In this document: positions 11,098-22,052 of the stretch, piece by piece | Layout of the letters: each line of letters opens with the position of its first letter | Position numbering within the stretch: position 1 is the stretch's first letter | Assembly (NCBI GenBank): GCA_009823395.1 | Contig: CM020506.1 | Span: 20,208,501-20,272,500, forward strand | DNA length: 64,000 bases | Direction of reading: 5' to 3' | From: Thamnaconus septentrionalis | Taxonomy: Eukaryota > Chordata > Actinopteri > Tetraodontiformes > Monacanthidae | Program-made: the position numbers and the translations under genes | Notes under the pieces: generated by a model | Told to the model about the DNA's origin: nothing | Databases searched by the model: none | What the model saw: only the letters and a program-made list of their open reading frames with translations

Positions 11098-14000
11098 TCT
11101 GAAAATAAACTTCTAAAAAGAAAAAAATATATAAACACATGTAACCATTACAACATGTGTGTATATATATATGTATATATATATATATCATATGTTTTTT
11201 GGAATAAAAGAGCTGGGCAGCTGGCAGTGATACAAAAAACGATGAGGTGCAAGCTGAGCGTTAGTGTAACTCATTGAGGGAATTAAGGCTCACTTAACCC
11301 TCGTATCATCTCGGAGGAGAAACTTTTGCTCGTGCATTCAGAGCTTTATTACACTACTGCACAAGTAAAAACGCACTGCCAAACGTTTTAAAAAAGCGTC
11401 TCAAGTTGCATTTCTCGTATGTTGTGTGCTGCAGCTTCACCTTGGAGCTCAGCAGTCATTTGGCTTCAGCTAAATAAGTAAGTGTCACTTTATTACTGTA
11501 CTATGTTGGAGTGTAGATGTTCCCACGGTGAGAACAGTTAGCAGGCAACAGATCCTCCCTGCATAGTGGAGTTTTCTCAGTTTTTACTCATTGATTTGCA
11601 CGACTGTGTTTGCTGCACATGAATTTGCTACACAATCCTACATATTCAAATGTGTTGACCTTAAAAAAGTACGATTTGTCACCATTTTCCCTCATTTTTG
11701 AGTGTGCAAGGCACTCTGAGACACCTAGGGATGTGATTGATGAGTTGGTTGGTTGATTGGCCGTGGTGCCACGGTTCTGGGACAACGCCAAACATAAATT
11801 TCAATAGTGGACCAAAATAACTCTGATTCAGCCTTCCTTAAGCCGCGCAGTTGCTGCTATCAGTCACAGAGTTTCTATATCAGCCGGTCGCATAAACAAA
11901 TTCCAAACAGAGGGAGAAGGGGCGTGGAGGGACCAGGGACTCATTTCACCCGTTGCTATTTTCTCAATCGGTAGGATGCAAGAAGACTACAGGAAATGAG
12001 AGTTTGGCAAACGGTTCAGAATTGCCTGCCCCCGTTCTGCAGTAACAGAGACCGAGGATGGTGGAGTGGATGTGGGGTGAGGGCTGGCTGGGATCAAAGT
12101 GCATGCGGTGCAGAGCCAAGCTCATTAATGGACTATTCCTGGTGCAGCAATGGAGACAGTGGAGGCTAGTTGGCCACTGATACAGGGAGACCGAAATAGA
12201 AGCGAGTCACAGTGGGCATAGCTCTCCGTCTGCCGCTGTCACTGCGTGCAAAGGTGGCCTGGCTCTGGTCCCCAATCTGAACGTAGACCCACATTACGTT
12301 CTGTAGTAGCAGTCACATACAGAATGTCAAGACGGCACTAGCCAGGAATGAAGTGTCCCTTGACTTGTTTTTGCTTTGAGAGTGTGTAAGTGGAGAAAAA
12401 AACACACAGGAGCTGTTCAAATCAGCCCTCTGTGATGTCATAAAGGTGGTTGATGCCCCACTTTGGTAAGTAACGACTGCCCCAAGGAGTTTTGTTTATG
12501 TAAAACATACTAAAAATATTAATACAATGTAATTTCTTTAAATAATTTATCTTCCCTGAAACAAATAATAATAGGGAAAAATAAGCCATTGTTCGTGATA
12601 TCAAGAAAATAGCTGACTTTTCCACATATATACATATTGATGTCATTTTTTTTCATTTAATGAATAGTGGGCTGAGTCATATAACTGACCCACAGACAGT
12701 TTGGGTGGTGCTTTTTTTTTTTTTTCAGTTTAAGAGGTTATTTAATGAAGAAAGTAAAAGGTTTGTCTAATGGCTGGTTATTTTTATTTTTTTATTTTTA
12801 ACTCCAGTGTTAACAGTAAACTCTCTGCCACAGGCCTCCAGACAACAGGGTTTTTTTATACTTGTACCAAAGAGTTTGGGGTTTGTTGTAACAACAGAAG
12901 AAAGCAAGAGAGAGATGTGTCACAAGAGATGATACCTAGAAGTCAATATGTAGAACTTTAAAAAAAAAAACAATTGGACAATAAAAAAGGTGTGAACGAT
13001 TGGCTCTTCTCATTTCTGCCAACTGTATTAGTAAAGGGTTTTTTATTTCATCCTCACTGTGGAGTGTTCCCTACAGCGAGAGATATTCGCAGGCTAGGCC
13101 AGGGGATGAGTAAGGCGATTACATGGGATTACACAGGAGCTGAAGTCTATCAGCAAAGTCAATCAGAAAAATTCACTCATCAGCCTGTGCAGAGCGACAA
13201 AAATGCAGGGGGAAAAAATCCCATTCATTTTTTTTTTTAATCAATCATCCATTCAGGCCTATACGGACTTCTTTTTTTCCCCTCCTTCAGCCGTTGTCGT
13301 GACGACACATTTATTCACAGTTTTCACCTTTTGCCAGACGGATGATAATTCAGCCATGGCACTTCCCAGCGCTTCAAAGAGACGGCTTAGGAAAGTGTTT
13401 AGTATGCTGGCCCACACAGGCTAGATCTTCACTGCGACGCTCTACAGAAAATGGCCACATCAGCTCGGTAACTGGCAGGAACAAATACAATGCAGTTGAG
13501 CTTGTAGTAGCAATGCCACCCTAGCTACAGGTGTATTTTTTTATTTAACAAATGAACTTTTTTTTTTTTAAAAAAAAAATCTTTGTCTTTTCCACGAAGG
13601 ACGTGGCGCACGGTGAGCTTGTTTGGTGGGTCTGGGACAACAGGAGATGCAGATGCAGAGCTGCAGGCTCGCACACATCAGACGGGGCTTTACTTCATAT
13701 CCACACGCTTCCAAAGCTTTCCTTCACTGGGGATGATTTTTTTTTTCTTCTTCAATCCCTTGGTGAGATGATGGCCTCGTCAAACACAAAGACAGCCAAA
13801 GAACAGATGACGACTGCCGCCTTGGATATGTATGTATAGACGTTGTGCGTCCAACACAACAATGGATGACAATTGGACCTACTGTGGCGAAAGCCCTCTG
13901 GGCAACTGTATATATGATCGCGTCCACTTGAGGTCAGTGTTACGCAGAGCGAAGGTCAGTTCAAGATTTTCGGGTCCTCTTTGTTCTGGAGACAACAGCT

Positions 14001-14990
14001 CAGTCTCCATCAGTTTCAGTTGACCCTAATAGGGTGACTGGAGAAAACAACAACAACTACACCTATAAACCTGCAGGTGGATGTGAAAGCACCAAGACTG
14101 TGAGCAGCAAGTTTTCATATCAGACTCACTGGTCTAAGTTGTTTCTCTTGGCAGAAATGATTCATCTCAGTCTGATCTGATGTGAGGCTCCCCGGCAGCT
14201 TTTATGTGTGTATTTCGCAGTTGTAATTGTCGTTGTTCTTTTTTTTCTTTTTCTTTTTTATCTGAACACTCTGATGATTCTTTGGTCCGCTCCTGCCGAC
14301 TATCAAGCGCTCCGTGTCACTTGGGGTGAAGTCCAAATCTTCAAAGAGCCAATCCACTTTCCCATCACTCCCACAGCTGGTCTCTCATCTTCTAATCCCC
14401 GCTCTCCTCCTTCCCCTGAGATAAGCTGTGGCTCGGCTTGCTTTGCTTTGCTGCTGTCCTTGTCAATAAAAGAGCATCCAACATCGCGCTGGAAACTCTG
14501 GAGGCGAGTAGCAGGTGGTGCACAATGTTGACTGACCTGTAAATCAAAAGCCTTTTAGGCCTTTGTTTCTGTGTTGCAGGGTATTTGGCAGTTCTTAAAT
14601 ATTCCAATCATAGCGTTTTTAAAAATGGGATTCACTGGGTTATAGCACACCCTGTTGGTCGTCACAGTTATTGGGCACTAATTTTAGCAGAAATCCTCAA
14701 CATGAGAGCTAATTGACTTTTAATGACTAATGAGGAAGCCATTTTTGACTCTTTTTAACCACAGCATTTGCAGTAGTACCTGTTTGGTTAGTTGGAGGCA
14801 GCTTTTAGTGGCACTGTTGTCATGGCAGGGTGTGATTACAGGGTTGTATTTGGTGTGTGTGAGGAAACCATGGTGATGGAAGCCTGCCGATCGTTCATCA
14901 AGCAGATGATGGCACAGCCCACAAACTTTAGAAGGTTAGCAAGAGGGTTCGCAACAAAGTTGAAAGACAAAATACCTCCAGAATGTAGCT

Positions 14991-14994
<4 letters not shown>

Positions 14995-15044
<50 letters not shown>
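14995..15044. repeat. (GT)n microsatellite
   Basis: A pure GT tract of about 25 units in intergenic DNA. Confidence 0.97.
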
Positions 15045-15045
<1 letters not shown>

Positions 15046-16749
15046 CTGTTTTACTGTTTATTTATACTGGTGCGAAATTATGTATGAAATGATGAATTCA
15101 CTGAGAGTGGGAACAAACTGCACAAAGCACATAAAAGTGAATTTGAGCAAAGTGTATATGAATAGATTAATGCCGTGCAGTAGCGACGTGTGTGATGGGG
15201 TGAGTGCAGCAGTGCAGTCTAAGTGGGTGCGAGGGAGATGTTGCCAGGGGTGAGTGCGCATCCTTACTGCTCCGACCGCTCAAGAGTGCGCCGACGAAAA
15301 GACTCCGCGCTCATAAACGTTCCGGGTGCGACGGATCGCTGGTCGAGGAGGACAGTTGTGGGGGCTGTTTATGTTATTTATTTATTTTTTTATGGTGTTT
15401 AATTATATTATGATTGTGAGTTACTTTATTATTTGTGAAATGGCATGTTGAATGTTCATTTTTTGGCTTTTGACGGTGGCCTTCAGGTTTCACCCAGGTG
15501 GCTAAAGAGTGGCCGACAATAGAAGGAGCCATCGTTTCCATCTTTTGGTTGTTGCTGCTCAGAGATCAGGGTGCACATGAGAATGAACATTAGAAAATAA
15601 AGCAAGAAAGAAATTCTCCCATTCCTTGTCTCAGTCTTTGTTTCATCTGCAGCGCTTGGCTGCTACTGGCCATTTAACAGGCATTAGCACATGTTTGGTG
15701 CTATAAAAGACAGGTTAAAGACAAAAAAAAACTTCATGAGCAACAATGTATTTGGAGCTTAAACATCCATCTGGAATGTCTTGAGTCACTCTTAAGTTAT
15801 AAGGTTCAAAGGTCAACGTAAAGTGGTCAAAATAAATCAATACCAGTATCACCAGACTGTCGTCTACCTAGAAATAAAACAAACTCTTTTGCTTTTCTAT
15901 AAATCTATTCTACTCTTACTCTAACAGCAGGCATTCAGTGGAATTCAATGGCTTTTCCCTGGATTTTCCTTTAAATTGCAGCAGCAGTGAAATTAACTTG
16001 TTTGTGTAGCCATTGCCTGTGTTGTCACCTACATGTTAAGACCAAATTTGCCCTTTGACATCGGTTAAGCCTGATAACATTACAATGCTTGGGAAACAGA
16101 GCCTAACAAAAATATCGGATTCTGGCGGTGATGTTTGTCTCTGCTGTCCAATTTAATCTATGCAGTGTTCATCAGACTCAGATTCTACAGATTCTAGACG
16201 TCAGGAGAAGAGGACTGGTAGTTTCAAGAATGCACAGTCATTAACAGACAAGCATTGACTAAATGAATAAATAAATAAAGACACACAAAAAACGAGACCC
16301 TGTCAATGAAGAAAAAGATGGCTTTAATTCGGCAGAAAGAGCCTTCTGTTCAGCTCTTCCGGGAACGTCTTGTCTACCTGATGGTGCCTAGAAACTGTAA
16401 TTCCACCTGGGCTTAAATTAAAAGCTCTGAGTGCCCTGGCAAAACACTGTCATTTTACAACTACATATGGTGGAAAAAAAATAACCAATTACACACATAT
16501 ATTGTCGGTGCATTAGTTACCTTACACTGGTGTGTCTGCTTGCCCGCCAGCACAACCCAGTTATGTAAGGACACTGTACACACACGCCAGTAGCAAACTG
16601 CTCTTATTTGCCTCAAACACACTGTTCTTTATTCGTCGTGTGTGCTGTTTGTGGAAGCCTAATACAAACAGCAGCTGCCATAAAGTAGCACTCAGCCACC
16701 ACTCACACAGCATTATCAAAGGTAAGCAAGGATTTCTGTTGTAAAGCCG

Positions 16750-16791
16750 CTATCTCAGCTACAGTCCGTACTATCTCAGCTACAGTCCATA
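16750..16791 (+). repeat. 21-bp tandem duplication
   Basis: Two adjacent 21-base units starting CTATCTCAGCTACAGTCC and differing at one base (CGTA versus CATA), immediately before the GT microsatellite. Confidence 0.9.
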
Positions 16792-16795
16792 CTCC

Positions 16796-16800
<5 letters not shown>

Positions 16801-16857
<57 letters not shown>
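16801..16857. repeat. (TG)n microsatellite
   Basis: A pure TG tract of about 28 units. Confidence 0.97.
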
Positions 16858-16858
<1 letters not shown>

Positions 16859-17216
16859 AGGTTGCAAGTAAAAAGCAACAATTAGTTCTCTCTTAAATTC
16901 TCTGACCGGATCATTTAGTGATACACGGAATCACTTTACATGATTCACTTGTCAAAGGCCACTGCCTGGTCTCTTAACAACCAACAGAAGCTGTTTGGCA
17001 ATATTTTTTTGGAATTGACACGACTGAATACTATTGAATGTATTAAACAATGTATGAAATTCCTTATCAAAATGAGCAAAACGTCCAGTCATGTCACAGG
17101 AACTGCAGATACACAACACATTTTGTCTTTATTTATTATCTTAATTCTTATTTATCACAATCATTATTAACTGATAGATGTACAGTATGCATAAATAACC
17201 ATTAACTTAATTACTT

Positions 17217-17222
17217 TTTATT
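17217..17222 (-). terminator. gpr62: Polyadenylation signal candidate for gpr62
   Basis: TTTATT on plus reads AATAAA on minus, about 350 bases past the receptor's stop codon. Use is inferred. Confidence 0.45.
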
Positions 17223-17575
17223 ATCATATGGGCCATACCAGCTAAAAATGTTTATATGCTTCAGCTAAAAAAAAAAAAAAAAAAAGTCCAACTTGTATTT
17301 TTCTAATATCCTTCACTAAGCTTTTCCTCTTGTCTTTACGGTTGCAGACAAGAGGCAACATCCAAGGCACAAATATCAAAAGGAACTCCTCGATTTGTGC
17401 ACTCAATGAGTCAGAATTATGATACAATCAATTATCACACCTAGATATGGTAATACCAGTTATTTTATGGTGGAAGTACCATTTGAACAACCCATTTAGA
17501 CAACATATTCAAGCATTTTAAAAATGGACATGGTCTCAGTATTGACGCCGCAGTGTCCGGCTGCCGTCCATCCAT

Positions 17576-18895
17576 CTAACTTTTCTCCTCAGGTAGAATA
17601 AGTCCGGGGATTTTCACCGCCTGCTCCTCGGCGTTCTTAGTGTGAGACCTGGAACGACCGGATGAGACCTCAGGGGAGACGGCGGTCCTCTGGATAAACT
17701 GGAGGAAGTTCTCCTGCAGGGAGCCTTCATGGCTGACCGCCCCCATGTCCGTGGAGCGCGTCAGGCAGCAGCGTCGAAACTTCACCAGCTCCTCCCGGAT
17801 CTGCCTGTTCATCAGGCCGTAGAAGAATGGGTTGACGGCGAAGGACGAGTAGGCCAGCCAGGTGACCGCCTCCTCCAAGTCACCGGGACTCTGCATGGAG
17901 CCCGTCAGGGACATGTGCAGGTGGAAGATGAAAAAGGGCAGCCAGCAGACCAGGAACTGGCTCACGATGAAGACCAGGGTGAGGGCGGCCTTGCCTCCGC
18001 TGAAAGCCCTCTCGGGGGAGAGTCTTTGCGGCAGCGAGCGGCCGGTGGCCACCACCACGATGGCGGTCTGGCTGCCGACGGAGTCCGAGCGACTCTTGGC
18101 GGGGCTGGCGTTTGCCCAGGTGGGCGTGGCGGCGGCGGCGGCAGGTGCCAGCTGCAGGGCGGCGGAGCGCGCCACCCGGTAGACGGAGCAGTAGACGGCA
18201 AAGATAATGACAGCGGGGAGCAGGAAGCAGAGCACGCTGAAGAGCACCGCGAACACGCCCCGCAGCCGGCTGTGGCTGGCGTGCAGGGAGCAGTGGGCGG
18301 CGGCGATGGAGCTCTGGCGGCCGTAGGCCGGCCACCCGAAGACCGTGACCAGGGCCAGGGCGCCCGACTTGACCCAGATCAGGAGCATGACGCCCACGGC
18401 CAGGTTGATGGTCATGCTGACCTGGTAGCGCATGGGGTGGACGATGTAGAAGTAGCGCTCCACGCTGATGGCGGTGACGGTGAGGGTGGCCAGCGAGACC
18501 AGGAAGACGTTGAGGAAGATGTAGACCTGGCACTCCAGCACGGTGAAGACCATGGCCCCGAAGTAGGGTGAGCTGGAGACGATGCCCAGCGGCATGAGGA
18601 GGACGGCGCACACCAGGTCCACGGCGCACAGGTGGCACACCAGCGCGAACCTCTTCATGTGAGGCGCCCGGGCGATGGCCACCATCACACCGGCGTTGGA
18701 GATCAGAGCCACCAGGTTGAGGGTCACCATGCAGAACAGGCCCAGAAGGTCCTTGACCTGCGACTGGGAGCTGGTGACCACGCCCCCGTTGGCAGGGACG
18801 ATGGGCTCGGACCCCCATTGGACAGTGGTGATGTTGGAGAGGAGCGGCGGCGGTGCCGAGGCTAGCATGGGCCCGGTCTTGGTCTTGGCGGCCAT
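17576..18895 (-). CDS. gpr62: Orphan class A GPCR, GPR61/GPR62 family
   Basis: A single-exon coding region predicts 439 aa. The ATG at 18895-18893 is chosen because it has G at -3 and +4; the longer frame to 18979 begins with TTG. Seven hydrophobic segments are visible. There is a sequon SNIT at residue 21, a TM3 cysteine near 122, ERY at 146-148 followed by FYIVHPMRY, CWLPFFIFHLH in TM6 and NPFFYGLMNRQIREEL in TM7. The tail carries EGSLQENFLQF, close to a conserved GPR61 tail motif. These features place it in the GPR61/GPR62 pair of constitutively active amine-receptor-like orphans. Sequence alone resembles GPR61 at least as well as the divergent mammalian GPR62; the gpr62 name rests on adjacency to parp3, as in human. 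Coding GC is high. Confidence 0.85.
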   Translation of the reverse strand: MAAKTKTGPMLASAPPPLLSNITTVQWGSEPIVPANGGVVTSSQSQVKDLLGLFCMVTLNLVALISNAGVMVAIARAPHMKRFALVCHLCAVDLVCAVLLMPLGIVSSSPYFGAMVFTVLECQVYIFLNVFLVSLATLTVTAISVERYFYIVHPMRYQVSMTINLAVGVMLLIWVKSGALALVTVFGWPAYGRQSSIAAAHCSLHASHSRLRGVFAVLFSVLCFLLPAVIIFAVYCSVYRVARSAALQLAPAAAAATPTWANASPAKSRSDSVGSQTAIVVVATGRSLPQRLSPERAFSGGKAALTLVFIVSQFLVCWLPFFIFHLHMSLTGSMQSPGDLEEAVTWLAYSSFAVNPFFYGLMNRQIREELVKFRRCCLTRSTDMGAVSHEGSLQENFLQFIQRTAVSPEVSSGRSRSHTKNAEEQAVKIPGLILPEEKS

Positions 18896-18918
18896 CACAC
18901 GTCCAGAACGCTGTCCAT
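18895..18918 (-). promoter_or_regulatory. Upstream ORF overlapping the gpr62 start (TGATG)
   Basis: A 7-codon frame, MDSVLDV, starts at ATG 18918-18916 and stops at TGA 18897-18895. The A of that stop is the A of the receptor ATG. The upstream ATG has C at -3 (weak) and the main ATG has G at -3 and +4 (strong). If the transcript includes it, the arrangement could tune translation. Presence in mRNA is inferred. Confidence 0.5.
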
Positions 18919-19358
18919 TCGGACCGCGGTCGTCCTCATCGGCGGATGTCCTGCGGTCAAAACTGGTCAAGAGGGACAAAAGTCAAGGGACTTTTTCCTT
19001 CATGCATGAATGCACTGCACAGCTCTAAAAGGTCGTATATGTACTTCGGTTGAATTTATTATGTTTTCCCATACTTCTATATTTTCAATCAAGTGGAAAG
19101 TTTTACTCTTTGATGAACCATTACCACACCCCGCAGCATCACCGCCAGTGCTCGATGGCTCTGCTGCTTCAAACAGACTGGTTGTCTGGCTTGTTACCGG
19201 GTGATCAAACTGCCTTATCACATTGTGCTAGCATTGTGTTGAGCTTGCTCCCCCTCTGCCTTCCGGGTCGATGCCAGTGAAGATGATATTCAAGCAGCGA
19301 GAGTGCTTTCTTTATTAACTACATGACACATTTAAACTATGTTCAATGCTTGAGTATT

Positions 19359-19484
19359 CATTCATTCATTTTCTATACCCGCTTATTCCTATTCAGGGTG
19401 ACGGGGGTCTGCTGGAGCCTATCCCAGCTGTCTTAGGGCGAAGGCAGGGTGACACCCTGGACAAGTCGCCAGTTCATCGCAGGG
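19359..19484 (-). mobile_element. Short LINE 3'-end insertion with 12-bp target-site duplication
   Basis: Read on minus, the insert contains GATAGGCTCCAGCA, GAATAAGCGGGTATAG and ends in an AATG-type repeat tail, the pattern of an abundant fish LINE 3' terminus. It is flanked by perfect 12-bp direct repeats TGCTTGAGTATT at 19347-19358 and 19485-19496, showing target-primed insertion of a 126-bp 5'-truncated copy. Confidence 0.88.
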
Positions 19485-20879
19485 TGCTTGAGTATTGAAT
19501 TCTAAAATGGACTTCTCGCAGTATTTAAGTAAAAAATAAAAAAAGAACTATTGTAACACTGCTACTTGAGTGTGGTGCTTACAGAAAATAGTTTACTGTC
19601 TACCTAAGTGGTTTTTTGGGGGCCTAAGGACATTTTCAGTGATGGTGAACGTGGCACAACAGCAGTTTTCTGTTGTAATGAACCTTAGGACATCAGCTCA
19701 GACTCTCCTACACACATTGATATTTTCTTTAAAGTATATGGTTAACATGATTAGTAAGCTTTTTCCATTAGGTTTTGCATACAAAAAGCACAATATTGAT
19801 TGTGATGCAGTGTCCTGAAACAACTTAATATAAATAGCAAATGCTGAATAGTGAAATAATAAAAAATAGCAATAATAATAATTAAAATAAGTAAACTATT
19901 TATCTCTAGTTAAAATAAACACAAAAATACAATTTGTTTGGAAAATGCATATCTAGAGTGCTTACCAGTGAGGAAAGGAAAACCTTCCACCTGATCAGAT
20001 GTTGAACAGGTCAAAAAAAAAAACTTACATTGTTCTTAAGTTAATGACTTCAAATCCACAGTGTAATTAGTTTCTAATAAATAATCACACTCCCTTAAAA
20101 TGGCCAGTTACACAAGATTTTTTTTTTTTTAATGTGTTATACCACCGACTTTGAATTTGGTTAAATCTTCAATATTTTCGCTATTTCACAGCAGTATGTA
20201 CAAAGGACCATTCAGTGATTACTTACCCATTATCTCCTGTGTTGTTCACTTATCACAACAGGTGACACAGACAGATAAACTAAAAAAAAAAAAAAAAAAA
20301 AAAAAAATCCTAATATAATTCCAAACAATTTCCGGACAAAAGAATCAGAACAGCTATTGCCATTAAATCATTTTCGCTGTTCTAAAGTTATGAGACATTT
20401 TATATAGTCATTACTAAATCAATGCTGATTTCAGATGTTGAATGATGCTTCCTCTCATTACGGTCCAGCACTGTGTATGGCCGTGACTGTCACACATTGT
20501 ATTGCGTGTATCTTTTTTTTTTCTTTTTTGCTTTCAGATGGACACTCACTCCTCTGTCTGACCTCCTGGGCTTCATCATCGCTGGGTCCTAGATTCCACC
20601 AAATTAGAGACTCATTTTTCATGTAAATATAAAGACAGTAGGAAATTACATTTCAATTGTCTTCATCAATAGAATTTGTTCCTTTTTTCAGAATTTCCAT
20701 CGTAAGGATTAAAAAAAAAAAGTTGGAAAAGTATTCATGTGGCCCCCAGTTTTTGCCTTTGGTCCAGTAAAAATAAAAACATGCACACGGCAGTTGAACT
20801 TAAACTGGGTTTTCTAACTTCAAATACTTTTGAAGTTTGCTTTCAGCAAAAGGAACTTTTTTTAACCATTTCCTCAAGT

Positions 20880-20947
20880 TCAGTGGGCCAGATTAAAAAG
20901 ATGCGCGGATTACATATGGCCCCCGGGCCGTAGTTTGCTCATGCTTG
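20880..20947. mobile_element. hAT-like element, right-end remnant
   Basis: The segment ends GGCCGTAGTTTGCTCATGC. Its reverse complement (GCATGAGCAAACTACGGCC) matches the usual terminus of a vertebrate hAT group that starts with a GGGCAAACTACGGCC motif. GTGGCCCCC near 20740 may belong to the same copy. The left terminus was not found. Confidence 0.55.
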
Positions 20948-21189
20948 ATTTAGACTGATAATGATTATTTGCTCATAATCATGAATGTCTTTTGGAATAC
21001 TAATAAACCATGTTTCTGTATTGCTGTTTTGCGATTAAACAAGAAACAGTCTTAAGCATAATGTTTTATTTTCTAATGAAGTAAAGCATGATGTTGAGAG
21101 GCAAACAGACCTGCTACTACAGTTACAGGTGTCACACTGTCCATCAACATCCAAAAAGGAAGCACTACATGTTTGTAGAGGCATTTCAC

Positions 21190-21195
21190 TTTATT
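21190..21195 (-). terminator. parp3: Polyadenylation signal candidate for parp3
   Basis: TTTATT on plus reads AATAAA on minus, about 680 bases past the parp3 stop. A second candidate is at 21065-21070. Confidence 0.4.
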
Positions 21196-21876
21196 CTGGT
21201 TAGAGTAATATCACAGTGCAAAGGCGCTGAGGCAAGGACATGACAAGGAAAGTTGCTCACTGCTGACACCGTATGGTGACATTTGTAACTTTGCTCAGTG
21301 AGGCGTAAATTTACCTAATCTGAGATACAAGACACATCATTGCCAAAGCACTTCAGATTCCTTCTAAACACAACAAGCAACAACCAAATATTGCGTTCTT
21401 ACAAGTACCAGCAGCTTAAAATTGTACTCATACTTTTAAAGTCCCATTTAGTTTTGCATAAAACCCGACATGATCCAAAATGTCTGCAATGAAGGTTCTC
21501 AGCATACTAAAGGAGGAAGGCGAGAAGGAAGCATTTCTAATTGTGTTGTGTAGAGCCAAAGCGCTGCTTTCAGAAGCGCAACTCAGACACAAAATAACAA
21601 ACACAAAAGCCATAAGTTGCTTCAAAAGAAAATGTGCAAGGTAATAAGAGGCCTTCAAACATTCAAAATCAACAGGAGCAGAGCAGTGCAAAAGGAATAG
21701 AAGTGCAATCTATCACGCTTATTTTGACAGCGTCAAAAACATAAGGCACAGGGGATTATGAAACTCTTATGCATCACGATGCGAACAGGAACATTGGCAG
21801 ATGATTATGATTATGAAAACGGCAGGGAGCAGAGCTAGACAGGAAGAGAGTTCTTCTCCACCAGAACCAGCGTTTT

Positions 21877-22052
21877 TCAGTAGCTCATGTGCAGCTCCAG
21901 CAGGTAGCGAATGCGACACTGACTCTCTTTGTAGATGAGATATTCGCTGTTTGAGAAGGAGCTGTTGCTGTACTGAGGCTGATCTTCGGGCTTGCCCTGG
22001 GGAACGGCAACCTTCTTGCCATCCAAGGTGATGAATATGTCCTTGGACGGAT
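21877..22052 (-). CDS. parp3: PARP3 exon 10 (C-terminus)
   Basis: Residues 471-528, entered in phase 1 after TTTCAG. The exon carries the catalytic glutamate E507 in SEYLIYKESQC, the third residue of the H-Y-E ADP-ribosyltransferase triad, followed by RIRYLLEL as in mammalian PARP3. The stop TGA is at 21879-21877. No extra domain follows. Confidence 0.95.

Larger units (their letters stand above)
10650..17575. other. Intergenic spacer between gpr62 and cav3
   Basis: About 6.9 kb with no supportable exon on either strand. It includes the cav3 promoter side near 10.65-11 kb, a truncated dispersed repeat near 11.0 kb, GT microsatellites at 14995-15044 and 16801-16857, and the gpr62 3' flank. 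Human CAV3 has SSUH2 nearby, but no SSUH2-like exon was recognised here. Short open frames in this stretch resemble nothing known. Confidence 0.7.
18896..21876. other. Spacer between parp3 and gpr62
   Basis: The gpr62 5' region includes a possible 5' UTR splice acceptor (TTTTGACCGCAG on minus, ending about 18952). Beyond it come a retroposed LINE tail at 19359-19484 and a hAT end near 20.9 kb. The rest is AT-rich unique DNA, with the parp3 3' UTR from 21876 leftwards. Minus-strand AATAAA candidates for parp3 are at 21190-21195 and 21065-21070. No coding exon is supported. Confidence 0.6.

Noticed and set aside
14792..15253. 153-aa plus-strand frame starting MEAAFSGTVVMAGCDYR
   Set aside because: It runs through a GT microsatellite (poly Val-Cys), has no splice structure and resembles no family.
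17729..18571. 280-aa plus-strand frame opposite gpr62
   Set aside because: It is a shadow of the GC-rich receptor exon; the minus-strand frame has seven membrane segments and family motifs, while this frame is His/Gly/Asp-rich low-complexity sequence.
18896..18979. N-terminal extension of gpr62 to 467 aa
   Set aside because: The extended frame begins with TTG, not ATG, and a likely 5' UTR splice acceptor falls at about 18952.
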